From Proteles cristata cristata (taxonomy: Eukaryota; Chordata; Mammalia; Carnivora; Hyaenidae): 64,000 nt of DNA. How positions within the stretch are numbered: the first letter of the stretch is position 1; the number at the start of each line of letters is the position of its first letter. Positions 40,440 to 52,479 of this stretch are shown piece by piece. The notes under the pieces are model-generated. The model ran no database searches. It saw only the letters and a list, made by a program, of their open reading frames with translations, and had not been told where the DNA came from. A program made the translations under genes and the position numbers. Location: the NCBI GenBank assembly GCA_017311185.1, contig JAESUZ010001287.1, positions 62,001 through 126,000 of the forward strand. Reading direction: 5' to 3'.

Positions 40440-40745
40440 CTAGACACAAAACCTTTTAATTTCACTCATATGTGGAATTTAAGAAACAAAACAAATGAGC
40501 AAAGGGGAAAAAAAGAGAGAGAAAGAGACAGAGGCAAACCAAGAAACAGACTCTTAAGTACAGAGAAGAAACTAATGGTAACTGGAGGGGAGGTGGGGGG
40601 GTGGATGAAATACGTGATGGGGATTAAGGGGTGTGCTTGTCTTGTTGAGCTCCAAGTGATGTATGGAATTGTCCAATCACTATATTGAACACCTGAAGCT
40701 AAAGTTAAACTGTACTAATTGGAATTTAATTAAAAATGTTTAAGA
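40440..40745 (+). mobile_element. L1 3'UTR fragment
   Basis: Matches the carnivore L1 3'UTR: TTTCACTCATATGTGGAATT, AGAGGCAAACCAAGAAACAG, GGGTGGATGAAATACGTGAT and the end TGTACTAATTGGAATTTAAT. Confidence 0.8.
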
Positions 40746-41049
40746 AAGATATTTAAAAAGAGAATCATCCGTTTTGTATCATGAAAAAAATAAGCAAACA
40801 ATAAATGAATATTATTGTAGGTAAGGAAAGAGCTCTACAGAATAGTTATACAAATAACTATCCAAAGAACTATGATTTACTCTATGACTAGCGTACTTGA
40901 TATAGAGATCATGTTTTTCTGAGGAATAATAGCATGTAAGGAGCAGAGTACTTGACTAGTAATTGAATGGCATCACTAAATACATATAAGCCCACGTTTA
41001 CAGAACCACAAAATACCAACCAACATACTCAGTCTTGACATAGCCTTTA

Positions 41050-43080
41050 GCCTTTATTTTTATTTTTTTATTATTTTTTACTTTTTATTTTTTTACAAAT
41101 AGTTTATTGTCAAATTAGTTTCCACATAACACCCAGTGCTCATCCCCACAAGTGCCCTCCTCCATGCCCACCCCTCCTCCCCCACATCCACCAGTCCTCA
41201 GTTTTTGTCAGCATTCAAGAGTCTCTCATGGTTTGCCTCTCCCTCTTTCCCCCACCATTTCCGCCCTTCTTCTCCCCCTTGGTCCTCTGTTAAGCTCCTC
41301 CTAATCCTCCTATACGTGCATACATATGATATTTGTCCTTCTCTGCCTGACTTATTTCGCTCAGCATAACACCCTCAAGGTCCATCCATGTTGCTACACA
41401 TGGCCAGATTTCATTGTTTCTCATTGCCATGTAGTATTCCGTGGTATAGATAAACTACATCTTCTTGATCCATTCATCTGTTGATGGACACTTAGGCTCT
41501 TTCCAGGTTTTAGCTATTGTGGACAGTGCTGCTATGAACATTGGGGTACATGTGCTCCTATGCATCAACATTTCTGTATCCCTTGGTAAATTCCTAGCAG
41601 TGCTATTGCTGGGTCATAGGGGAGTTCTATTGTTAGTTTCCTGAGGAACCTCCACACTGTTTTCCAGAGGGGCTGCACCAGTTTGCTTTCCCACCAACAG
41701 TGTAGGAGGGTGCCCGTTTCTCCACATCCTCGCCAGCATCTAGAGTTCTCTGATTTGCTCATTGTAGCCACTCTGACTGGTGTGAGGTAGTATCTCAATG
41801 TGGTTTTGATTTGTATTTCCCTGATGAGGAGCGATGCTGAGCATCGTTTCATGTGTCTGTTGGCCATCTGGATGTCCTCTTTGGAGAAGTGTCTGTTCCT
41901 ATCTTCTGCCCATTTCTTCACTGGGTTGTTTGTTTTTTGGGCGTGTAGTTTGGTGAGTTCCTTGTAGATTCTGGATATCAACCCTTTATCTGATATGTCA
42001 TTTGCAACTATCTTTTCCCATTCCGTTGGTTGCCAATTAATTTTCTGGGTTGTTTCCTTGGCTGTGCAGAAGCTTTAATCTTGATGAGGTCCCAATCATT
42101 TATTTTTGCTCTTGATTCCCTTGCTTTTGGGGATGTGTCAAGTAAGAAGTTGCTGCGGTGGAGGTCAAGGAGGTTGTTTCCTGCTTTCTCCTCTAGGGTG
42201 TTGACAGTTTCCTGTCTCATGTTCAGGTCCTTTATCCATTTGGAGTTTATTTTTGTGCATGGTGTGAGAAAATGATCTAGTTTCATTCTTCTGCATGTTG
42301 CTGTCCAGTTCTCCCAACACCATCTGTTAAAAAGGCTGTCTTTTTTCCATCGGATATTCTTTCCTGCTTTGTCAAAGATTAGTTGGCTGCATACTTTTGG
42401 GTCCACTTCTGAGTTCTCAATTCTGTTCCATTGGTCTATGTGTCTGTTTTTGTGCCAATACCATACTGTCTTGATGATGACAGCTTTGTAGTAGAGGCTA
42501 AAGTCTGGGATGGTGATCCCTCCCGTTTTGGTTTTATTTTTCAGGATTACTTGGCTATTCGGGGTCTTTTGTGGTTCCATACAAATTTTTGGATAGTTTG
42601 TTCTAGTTTTGAGAAGTATGCTGGTGCAATTTTGATTGGAATTGCATTGAATGTGTAGAGTGCCTTAGGTAGTAATGACATCTTAACTATATTTATTCTT
42701 CCTATCCATGAGCATGGAATGTTTTCCATTTCTTTGTGTCTTCTTCAATTTCCTTCATAAGTTTTCTATAGTTTTCATCATACAGATCTCTTGTATCCTT
42801 GGTTAGGTTTATTCCGAGGTATTTTATGGTGTTTTGTGCAATTGTGAATGGGATCAGTTTCTTGATTTCTCTTTCTGTTGCTTCATTGTTGGTGTATAAA
42901 AATGCAACCGATTTCTGTACGTTGATTTTGTACCCTGCAACTTGGCTGAATTCTTGGATCAGTTCTAGTAGGCTTCTGGTGGAGTCTGTCGGGTTTTCTA
43001 TGTAGAGTAACATGTCATCTGCGAAGAGTGAAAGTTTGACTTCCTCTTTGCCAATTCTGATGCCTTTGATTTCCTTTTGG
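41050..43080 (-). mobile_element. L1 element, 5'-truncated, ORF2 3' half and 3'UTR
   Basis: About 2 kb of L1 in reverse orientation. The poly(T) and 3'UTR are at the left (near 41060-41400), followed rightward by ORF2 in reverse. Translations show L1 ORF2 phrases: [17 protein letters not shown] and [20 protein letters not shown] (42702-43013), [20 protein letters not shown] (42008-42580), and [17 protein letters not shown] with [20 protein letters not shown] (41565-41981). These blocks lie in different frames, so ORF2 is broken by frameshifts. The element is truncated near 43080, before the catalytic part of the reverse transcriptase. Confidence 0.9.
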
Positions 43081-43246
43081 TGTATTTTTATTATATGGTA
43101 GGATCCAAAAGATATTTAGAATTTTTCTTCATTTCTTCATTGCTACTACTGTGTGTCAGTCTCCCTGATTACAAAAGAAAATGTATGGTATTCTTTTTTC
43201 CACTTGTATCCCATTGGGAAGTGGTAGTTTTAAAATGGAGAACTCT

Positions 43247-43468
43247 GGGGTGACTGGGTGGCTCAGTCAGTTAAGCCTCCGACTCTTGATTTTGTCTCAG
43301 GTCATGATCTCACTGTTCGTGAGACTGAACCACCTTTTGGGCTCTGTGCTGACATTGCAGAGCCTGCTTGGGATTCTCTCTCCCTCTCTCTGTCCCCTCC
43401 TGCCTGTGCACTCTCTCTCTTTCACACTTTCTCTCTTTCTCAAAATAAATAAACATTTAAAATAAAGT
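43247..43468 (+). mobile_element. CAN-SINE
   Basis: Head GGGGTGACTGGGTGGCTCAG, CT-rich body, AAAATAAATAAACATT tail. Confidence 0.92.
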
Positions 43469-43509
43469 GGAAAAATTCTGTGACAGTTTTCTGTCAAAAG
43501 TTCAGTTTA

Positions 43510-43758
43510 GGGGTGCCTGGGTGGCTCAGTCAGTTAAGCGTCAGACTTTAGCTCAGGTCATGATCTTGCAGTTCGTGAGTTTGAGCCCCACTTTGCGCTC
43601 TGTGCTGACAGCTCAGACCCTGGAGCCTCCTTAGGATTCTCTGTCCAACCCGGCAACCCCCCACCCCCACCCCTCTGCTCCTTCTCTGACCTTCCCCATC
43701 ACGCTTGTGTGCGCACTCTCTCTCTCTCTCAAATGAATACATTAAGAAAAAATTTTAA
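43510..43758 (+). mobile_element. CAN-SINE
   Basis: Head GGGGTGCCTGGGTGGCTCAG. The body carries an extra CACCCCC stretch. Flanks TTCAGTTTA at 43501 and 43759. Confidence 0.93.
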
Positions 43759-43994
43759 TTCAGTTTAATTGAATATAGGCCAGCTTCAGAGACTTGTTTC
43801 TAGCCAATAGCATGTGTCAGAAATGATGCTGTGTGATTTCCAAGAATAGTGAAGTGTCACACAACTTCTGGCTGACTATCTTTCAGGATGCTCTTCCTCA
43901 GAATACAATCACCATACCTTGAGGAAGCCCATGCCATAGGGAGAGTCCATTAAAGGTCCCAAGTTGCAAATAGCATCAAAAGTCCAACCCATAC

Positions 43995-44207
43995 GGGGCA
44001 CCTGCGTGACCAAGTAGGTTAAGCGTCTTCAGTTCAGGTCATGATTTCACGGTTCACGAGTTCGAGCCCTGCTTAGGGCTTGCTGCTGTCAGCACAGAGC
44101 CCACTTTGGATCCTCTGTCCTCTTCTCTTTCTGCCTCTCCCCTACTCGTGCTCTCTCTCTCTCTCTCTCTCTCTCTCAAAAATGAATAAACATTAAAAAA
44201 TAAAAAG
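43995..44207 (+). mobile_element. CAN-SINE
   Basis: Head GGGGCACCTGCGTGACCAAG, long pure (CT)n near 44152-44177, AATGAATAAACATT tail. Confidence 0.9.
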
Positions 44208-46016
44208 CCGCACCTATAAATGAGTGAGCTGTCAGACCACACCAATCCCCAGGCTTCAGGGCCCCCAGCTGAAGTTGTGTGGAACAGAGATGAACTAACC
44301 TTGTCAAGTTCAACTAAAATACAGATTTGTGAGGAGAAATTAATGTTATTATTGTCCTTTTAAGCCCTAAAGTTTTGAGGGGTTATTTTTTACCTAGCAA
44401 TAGATAACCAGAGCAGAGGATACTTGTCTTTGGGAATACAGCAGAATAATTTCAGAAAGTAAATGCCAGAGGATTAGATTTGTGTTTCTGTAGATTCCAG
44501 TTGCGTGGACCCACTCACACCTGCCCAGAACACAATAAAAAGAGGCTCATTAAATGCTATCGCTCCTTGTCACATCCCATGTGCACTAACGGTCAGGACT
44601 ATGCAGTCGTGGAGACAGATCAAGCCTTGTGCATTACAGGCATTGTTATCATTGACATCCACTGGCAGGCTACTATAAACATTCTTCCAAGCAGCAGATC
44701 TGCAAATGAGAGCCCCTTCTTGGTCTGGACCTTCTAGCCCTCAAATAAGGAATGGAATCCTGGCTGGATAGAAACTCAGTAATGACTTCATCAAGCCAGA
44801 GGCATTGAGAAACAGGAGACTTATCCAGGAAGGTAACTGGAGATGACTAGCTTGCAGCCCATCTACACGGGAGGATGGGAATATTGGACTTCTTCAAGCT
44901 TAAAGCACCAAGAGGCAGACGCAGAGTCTGTTTGTCATATGTAGTGACTGCCACAGGGTAGATGCTCAATAAATATTTGCTAAATAAATAAATACCACGC
45001 ACACATAGCATTATTCAGTCCTAGCACTGGAACACAAAGTAAACATAAACATGACTGCTCTCCTAATAGAGCTCTGATGTAATGAGATGGTTACAATTAC
45101 TCATTCATTTACCATCAAATTTGCCATTTACCATCTGAAAGTCACAAAAAGGATGCAGTGATGACTACGACACTAGCCATATTAGTAAAATTGATCAAAT
45201 CCTTTGTTCTGATCACCTACCCACCCTGTCGGTGACGGAGGGATTTGCTGAACATATGACATGACACCGGGCACATGAGATGGGCAGCGGCTTATTATTA
45301 ATCATGTTTAGTCACAGGAATAGAGTGAACCGGCAGTGGCTGTGGGAGACAAACTTTGTAGTTTCAAGAGGGTGGGATGATCCTTGCTTTCCAAAGGGGT
45401 GTATGATTGGCTTCTTTGAATAATTCTACAGCTTGTAGAAGAAGGTAAAACCCATTAGGTTGAGGACCAGGTGGGGTGGAGCTGGTGTGGCTGATGGGGA
45501 AACTAGCCAGGTCTGGAGCCCTTCCCACTGGGTGGGGGGCACATTTGGCAAGAAAAGAGGAAGGTAAGCTTTGGGGTTGGAAATGTCAAGGCAGCACTTG
45601 CCATTTAGGTATTGGACTCAGATCCTCCATTGTAAAATCAGATGGTGGGAAACAAATGATCTCAAGGTTCCTGTCAGTGCTAATTCTTTTTTAATTCTCA
45701 TTATATGAAGCCACTCAAATGAGAGTTCACTCTCAGAGGCTCTTGCTGTCCTTATTTGTCTGTGAAGACCAGTCTATTTTTGTTCATGTTAGAGATAGCT
45801 CAGTGAATTCAGGCTAATCTCCTAAGGCCTCAAAATTTCAATGCAAAGCTGAAGCATTTCATTTCTAGGGAGTGGGAAGGGGAATAGGTCACAACATTTA
45901 GTGCAAAAGTCAATTTGGGAATTAAAAGGAAGAACTTTAGAGAGTCCAGGAAAGAAATAATATTTATAAACCTAAAATCAACTCTTCTTTGACTTGCTGT
46001 TCGTCTCTTATTTATT
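44208..46016. other. Mostly unique intronic sequence
   Basis: One L2 terminus (44940-45000). A stretch at about 45220-45500 reads like an old interspersed repeat but was not identified. Confidence 0.45.
44940..45000 (+). mobile_element. L2 3' terminus
   Basis: GGGTAGATGCTCAATAAATA followed by TTTGCTAAATAAATAAATA. Confidence 0.5.
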
Positions 46017-46236
46017 ATTTTTATTAAAAATTTTTAATGTTTATGTATTTTTGACAAATAAGGAGACAGAGCATGAACAAAGGAGGAGCAGAGGGAGGTA
46101 GACACAGAATCTGAAGCAGGCTCCAGGCTGTGAGCTGTCAGCACAGAGCCTGACACAGGGCTTGAAGTCACGAGCCTTGAGATCATGACCTGAGTTGAAT
46201 TTGGACACTTAACTGACAGAGCCACCCAGGTGCCCC
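46017..46236 (-). mobile_element. CAN-SINE
   Basis: Reverse-orientation element with ATTTTTAATGTTTATGTATT at the tail side and GAGCCACCCAGGTGCCCC head. Confidence 0.92.
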
Positions 46237-46239
46237 TGA

Positions 46240-47600
46240 TATTCACCTTTTAAAAGGAAAATCTTAGAGAGAGTTAAAGAAATGTTTGTATTTTCTTCCA
46301 GAGGGAAAAATTATTTATCTCAGACAGTAGGGGATTTGTGATTTTCATTAGATTCTGCAAACTTAGGACTGCAGGGGAAGAGTCAAAAACATTTTGCTGC
46401 TTAATTTAAATCCAACGACAAAAAAAAAATGTGTTTGTCTTTGACTTCCAGAGATTAATTTCCAGGTTACAATGGAAATTTTATGTTTGATTTTACCTGC
46501 TTCTGATTGTTTTAAAATAAAATTATCCTCATGTCAGGAGAAGAATTTAATTGACGTTACCATCAATAGTCTTAATAACAAAACCCTTACCTAAATACAC
46601 AGAGAGAATTATGGCTAAGGTAGAGTAGCCTGCTCTCTCTAGTAGCCATAATAGTAACCATTCTTTGCTCAGGAAACATGTGTTCTACAACATTTAAGAA
46701 AGACTTGAAGAAAGTGAGAATCACAATGAAAAGGGGGTGTACTGCTGCCCATGAGCTATAAGCTAGATGCTCTCCCAGACAGCCACCTGCCTCATGCTCG
46801 GCCACCTATTTCTTATTCCGGCAAGACCCTGTTATTATCAAGACATTAACATGAAATCAAATCAAAATAAAAAAAAAATTACAATTCTGTGGCTCGGGCA
46901 TGTGTACTCCAAAGAATGTTTCAAATTTATATTTAAATTTATCTGGCTGAAAGCTCCCAGGCAAGCAATATCTTGTGCTGGAAATACTGTCTTATAATAA
47001 AATAAAGTTTAATATGACATTCTTTATAACTGCAAAGAGTTACTCTGTAATGAAAAACAGTGGTAGCTTCCAATGTCTGTAACGGAGGGCGGCATGAAGA
47101 CTTCTAACAGCAAAATATAAAAAATGAATTGCCTAAAGGAAATATAATATATTAAACTTACAGTCATTTTTAGGCTGCCCTTTATTGAATACAATAAAAC
47201 CTGATCCCTCTATCATTTTAAGAGCCATTATATATTAAAAGTTTTATGGCAATTAGTTTCCTTGACTAGGACACTGCCATTTTCTACCTTTGCAAATAAA
47301 CATATTTTCCACAACATAAGTTACCTTATGCACTGCGTCCTTACAAATTCTCTGCATTGTGAGAAGGGAAGACAGGAAGGGAGATAAAGCAGAAAAAAGA
47401 ACACATTTTCTTTAAAGTTTGAAGTAACATAAAACACACCAAGAAGATCAAATATGGGTAGCACTATTCAAAATTTTCAAGTACAACAGCTCAAATGGAT
47501 GAGGGGTTTTTAAACCAATAGTGTCTGATATCAAAAGCTATTTGTGGTAAAACGTATAACACAGATAAGCTCAAATGGAAAAATCTAGGACAGAAGAAGG
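46240..47600. other. Unique intronic sequence
   Basis: AT-rich, repeat-free by eye. Confidence 0.5.
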
Positions 47601-47617
47601 CAAAAGCATATTTTTAA

Positions 47618-47815
47618 ATTAAAATTTGTTTAATGTTTATTTTTGAGAGACAGAGAGAGAGAGAGACAAGGGCAGAGAGAGGGAGACACTGAATCTGAAG
47701 CAGGCTCCAGGCTATTAGCTAACAGCACAGATTCCAACATGGGGCTTGAACTCACAAATTCATGACCTGAGCTGAAGTTGGACCTTAACCGACTGAGCCA
47801 CCCAGGTGCCCCAAA
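47618..47815 (-). mobile_element. CAN-SINE
   Basis: Reverse orientation, head GAGCCACCCAGGTGCCCC. Target duplication AAAAGCATATTTTTAA at 47602 and 47816. Confidence 0.94.
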
Positions 47816-48024
47816 AAAAGCATATTTTTAATACAGTCCATAGGATTAAAAGACAAATTATAAAATAAATCAGAATCCTCAGGGAAGCATCAAGGTGTAT
47901 GTATATAATTGATTGTGGAAACAGTTTGTTCAAGCCCAATCATCGCAGATTTTAAAAGCCCACATTGGTTGCTGACAAGGTTATATTGCTTCTATAGCTG
48001 TATAGGCACAGCAATGACAATAAG

Positions 48025-48247
48025 TTCAAACGTTCATTGAGCGCTTAGTATTTAGGCACTGATATTTACATGTATTATCTCACACAATCCTTGTGGCAAG
48101 CATATATGATGAATATCGTCATTATCTTGGTCTTACACAGGAGAAAAGTAAGGTGAAAGACTTCAGTAACTTCGTGGCTAGTCAGTGGAAGAGGACGTAA
48201 ACCCAGGCAGTCTGGCTCCAGACATGCATCCTTAACCCCTATACATT
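48025..48247 (-). mobile_element. MIR element
   Basis: Reverse-complement MIR: TTGAGCGCTTAGTATTTAGG, ATGTATTATCTCACACAATC, AACCCAGGCAGTCTGGCTCC. Confidence 0.75.
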
Positions 48248-48398
48248 ATTAATTAAATTACATGACTAATATAAGGTAAACTTGAACATTAGGTAATTTG
48301 TCATGTGCCCAATGAGTAGATTACAAAAAGTTTTTATCAATTTGAATATATACACATTTGAGAATTCAGATACAATTATCAAATAACTGCAATTTTAG

Positions 48399-48442
<44 letters not shown>

Positions 48443-48450
48443 GTGTGTGT
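48399..48450. repeat. (GT)n microsatellite
   Basis: About 16 GT units, then ATGTATGTATG and more GT. Confidence 0.95.
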
Positions 48451-48524
48451 AATTACATGTTAGGTAAAGTAGCACATTCATTAGAAATACTGCCTCTGTT
48501 ATGTTCATGTTATGTAACCCAACA

Positions 48525-48995
48525 ATATAGTCTAGTGATTTAGCACAAGGACTCTGGAGCCAGACTGGATTCAGATCTCAAGTCTACTATTTCTTTTTTT
48601 TTTTTTTTAATGTTTTATTTATTTCTAGGAGAGAGAGACAGCGTGAGCAGGGGAGGGTCAGAGAGAGAGGGAGCCACAGACTGAAACAGGCTCCAGGCTA
48701 CGAGCTGGCAGTCAGCACAGAGCCCAACGCGGGGCCCGAACCCACAAACCGTGAGATCATGACCTAAGCGAAAGTCGGAAAGTCGGACGCTTAACCAACT
48801 AAGCCACCCAGGCGCCCCTCAAGTCTACTATTTCTTACTTGTGACATTTGACAAGGTATTTAACTACTCTCTTCTCAGTTTCATCATACATCAAGTATAT
48901 GGTATCTACCTTACTGGGTTGTTAGGAAACATAATGGAGTAGAAAGGCGTGAAGGGCTTAGAGCAGTGCCTGACACATTAGCTTTTATATTTTTT
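48525..48995 (+). mobile_element. MIR interrupted by a young SINE
   Basis: Left arm: TAGCACAAGGACTCTGGAGC. Right arm after the SINE: TGTGACATTTGACAAGGTAT, TACTGGGTTGTTAGGAAACA, TTAGAGCAGTGCCTGACACA. Confidence 0.8.
48596..48818 (-). mobile_element. CAN-SINE, young, inserted in a MIR
   Basis: Near-consensus with perfect target duplication TCAAGTCTACTATTTCTT at 48578 and 48819. The motif GAAAGTCG is duplicated inside the head near 48770-48786. Confidence 0.95.
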
Positions 48996-49087
48996 TCCAA
49001 AGTTTCCCTTGCACCTATGGCATCTGAGGCTCTGCCAGCACCAGAACCAAGACCTCTGATGCCGTGTTTTATAGTATCTCCCCTTCT

Positions 49088-49121
49088 CACATTCGCTTTG
49101 GCAGCACATATACAGTATCTC
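49088..49121 (+). pseudogene. U6 snRNA 5'-end fragment (3'-truncated retrocopy)
   Basis: The stretch TCGCTTTGGCAGCACATATA (from 49093) matches nucleotides about 5-25 of U6 snRNA with one change, and similarity stops there. The insert is flanked by the direct repeat ATCTCCCCTTCT at 49076-49087 and 49122-49133, which looks like a target-site duplication. No A-tail and no U6 promoter are present, so it cannot be a functional gene. Confidence 0.55.
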
Positions 49122-49814
49122 ATCTCCCCTTCTAAGTTGTCTGAGATACAGAACTTCTGGTACTGCCATGGAGATTCTTATTCCAAACCACATTATCCAG
49201 TCACCTCACATTAGAAATGTTTTTATTTGACATTTAAGAGGGTACCTTGTCTCCACATTAAAATACTTACAGCATTGTTTTAAAAATTATCTTTAAAAGC
49301 TCCTCACCACCCCCCCCCCTTTTTTAGCAACACGGCGCAGTTGGAATATTCAAGTCAAAACCCCAAGAATCATTGCTAAGTTAGGGTTAAATTTCTTTGC
49401 CTTTTAAAGACCCATTTTGTCTAAAAGCATCCACTGTTATTCCAGGGAAATCTATCTTCCCCAGACAGTAATGTATTGTTCAAAGTAAAATAAGTGAAAT
49501 AGCAGAAGCAGAATTTGATAAGAAACCCTTCTAAGGGATACAGGATAATTTGGAGGAAATATAATTATTGTATTTAGATATGGGAGTTACATCATTAATA
49601 TTCAGGAATAGTAGAAACAGACTTTAGGCATTTATATTAGTTTTTACTATAATTACCAGACTTCATTGTGGAACTTCACACGATAAGTACACAGTTGCCA
49701 AATCTTCACCTCATTTAGTGCTTGTGGTACCGCTAACAGTAGGGGAATCATCCATCTCCAAACCAGAATTTTCTGGCACAATTTCCCCATGATCTATTCA
49801 CCCTAAAACAGAGA

Positions 49815-50065
49815 GGAAAAATAAGATAAAAACAAAGAGGGAGGCAAACCATAAAAGACGCTTAAATACAGAGAATAAACTGAGAGTTGCTGGTGGGGTG
49901 TTGGGTGGTGGGATGGGCTAAATGGGTGATGGGCATTAAGCTGAGCACTTGTTGGGATGAGCACTGGATTTTGTATGTAAGTGATAAATCACTGAATTCT
50001 ACTCTTGAAACCTTTATTAACTATATGTTAACAAACTTGGATTTAAAAACAAACAAAATACAGAG
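49815..50065 (+). mobile_element. L1 3'UTR fragment
   Basis: Same L1 3'UTR signature as at 40440: AGGGAGGCAAACCATAAAAG, GGTGATGGGCATTAAGCTGA and the end CTATATGTTAACAAACTTGG, then an A-rich tail. Confidence 0.8.
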
Positions 50066-51629
50066 AGGAAAGAAGGTGACTCTAAAATCTAAGGACAATT
50101 TCACTGCCATTCTAAAAAAAATGAAGGTTTTTTGTGTATGTTAAAGTGTTAGTGTGTATACCAGCATTGTTCTCAAACTATTAGAAGGTTTCACTCGTGC
50201 TTGGAATATTCTTTCTTTCCTTTCCTTTTCCTTTTTTCCTTTTTAAGGTCACTGGTTTGGTAACTGGCATACTAGGTCCCAGGGAAGACTGGGCAAGTGT
50301 TATAAGCCCACTTCATGTTCTGGCAGCTCTTAACCTGGTTAAGGCTTTCTACTCCTAATAAACACAACTCAGTTGCTTTAACAGAGGTCAGCACATTTAC
50401 CATGTACTCCAGTTTCCTTTGATGTAACTCTCTGGAACCAATCCTGAGGTGTGTAGGGGGGCGGGGAGTGCAGGGGGAATGCAATAACAAAATAAAAAAA
50501 TGTTGTCCAAAAAGAAAAGTCTACCTGACTAGACACAAAACCGACTGCTACTCTCAATATCTGCAGGATATTCTGCAGGATATCTTGGTTTATACTTCAA
50601 AGTCAAACAAACAATGTAGAAGATTTAATCATGTAACAACTTTTTTGCTTGGCTTATCAATTGGGGCAAGGGTGAGAGAAGGAAGAAAATCCAGTAAATA
50701 TGGTCATTGCTATTACAGATAGAAGCAGAATTGGAATAACATCTATATGTAACAATTCATGCCCAAGAAGGTAATATTGAATGCTCATATTCTTATGTTT
50801 TATTTAAATTTGAGAGTAATATCTCCTTTGGATAGGAAGAAATGGAAACACCAGAAGAAACAAAGGAGGCTAGGATTTTCTTTCAACCATAAGAACATTA
50901 AGTAGATGAAATAATAGATTATTGCATACTGTTGATAATCAGAAACTCAGCTTCATAGATAATATAGCTTAGAGAGTATAACCATATACTTTATCAACCA
51001 AACTGGGATATTTTTGATAGCAAGACAAGGACAATATTAATAATTATGCTGGAAAAACAGGCATAAAATGGGACAAATTCTGGAAAAACAGGCATAAAAT
51101 GGGACAAATGTGGCTGTCTCCAGAATATTAGGTCATTCTTCCAAGAGTTGTACAGATGGTACCTATATCAGTAGATTAGAAAGTTATTTATAAAAGTTGG
51201 TCAATTAAAAACTTTGATGAGCTATTTCAGAAACTTCCTGATATTTCAAAAGTAGCTGCCCATTCAGCTCAAGAGTATGTTCCTTGATTTTTCAGTTACG
51301 TCCTTTTCCTATTCTTTCCTTTGGAGGGGTGTGTGGAGCTTTTTTGTTTGTTTTTGTTTCAATATAGTGTGTATGTTAAAAAAAACCTTTTAACTAGTGA
51401 AACTGTATTATTCCTTTGGTAACTGGTCCCAGAGCAAAGGCCTGGTTTCTTTTGTAAAGGCCATGGGGTTTGGGGGCCAGCATACACTGCAAGGGCCTGT
51501 AATATAAATTTTAATACTATAAGCTTTGAAGACAGTTCTACTCACTGGTTAACACCATAGCATTTGGAGTTAGGATTCCTGCACTTACAGAAACAGATTT
51601 CACACAGAAGCCCAAGCAATCAAAAGAAA
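50066..51629. other. Unique intronic sequence
   Basis: Nothing recognised except the 30-bp tandem duplication at 51049. Confidence 0.5.
51049..51109. repeat. Perfect 30-bp tandem duplication
   Basis: The word beginning CTGGAAAAACAGGCATAAAA occurs at 51049 and again at 51080, period 31. Confidence 0.9.
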
Positions 51630-52365
51630 AGAATCTAGTTAAGTCACTCTTCAGTTTATGATCCTCAGTGGTTCTGCAGAATCCCACAAGACACTCTGTC
51701 CCTGGTCCTGGCTTGTAGCTGCAGCTTCAGTTCCTAAGTGTTTTCCCTCATTTGCGTCTCCAGTCATCCTGGCTTCATTTAGACCAGGGATTTCCAAACT
51801 CGGATGTTATCCAAGAGACACTTTTATTTGTCACAAGGTGGCAGAGGGCATGAGAGTTGCACTATTCGCATGTAACTGATAAAGTTCAGGGATGTTGCCA
51901 AACATTCAACAGAGCACAGGCAGCATCCCCTGCCCCCCTCTGCTCCACAAGAACCATTTAGATTAAAATGTTAATAGTGCAAAGGTCACCCCTTTCCTCA
52001 CACCATGTTTTCCTTAATTCTTAACCTTGCACACACAATTCTCACTGCCTGAAATATTCATGCTCTTCTGTTCCCCTCTTTTTCCTTTTCTTTAACTCCT
52101 ATTCACTGTTTTGATCATTCCCTTCTCAAAGTGGCTTTACAGAATTTCGTCCCAGATGAATACTACGCTCTTCCAAGGAACTATTGAGCACTTCAGAATA
52201 CTAGTACCAATTTTACCTGTTTGTTTCATAGCCCCACCCCAACCAATCTCAGGTGAGCAGTACCATTTAGCTTACATTCATTTTAGGATCTCCAGCAGCT
52301 AGCACAGTTAGGTGAGGTGTCGTGCAACAGTGCATTCAATGTTACTAAATGAACATTAAACAGCC
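51630..52365 (+). mobile_element. L2 (LINE-2) 3' region, interrupted by MER5A
   Basis: The left part matches the L2 region ending in coding-like text (AAGTCACTCTTCAGTTTATG, CTCAGTGGTTCT). The right part has CACTGCCTGAAATATTCATG, TGTTTGTTTCATAGCC and TAGGATCTCCAGCAGCTAGC, then the terminal TACTAAATGAA-like end. It lies just left of the promoter island. Confidence 0.6.
51782..51997 (+). mobile_element. MER5A-type non-autonomous hAT element
   Basis: Recognisable MER5A words occur in order: a degraded start CAGGGATTTCCAAACTCGG, TTTTATTTGTCACAAGGTG, AGGGATGTTGCCAAACATTC, AGAGCACAGGCAGCATCCCC and a final AATGTTAATAGTGCAAAGGT. It interrupts an L2 fragment. Confidence 0.7.
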
Positions 52366-52479
52366 TCACTTACAAAAGTACAGTAATAGTGTAATCATCT
52401 CATTAGGTTGTAAGGATTAAATAATATATCTAAACTCTGTAACACGGTTTGAATCACATAAGTCCAGAGAGACCGGCGT

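Noticed and set aside
42008..43013. Possible intact reverse transcriptase gene
   Set aside because: Only the C-terminal part of L1 ORF2 is present, broken by frameshifts and 5'-truncated before the catalytic region.
45220..45500. Possible old LTR or DNA transposon
   Set aside because: The text felt repeat-like but no ends, duplications or family words could be pinned down.
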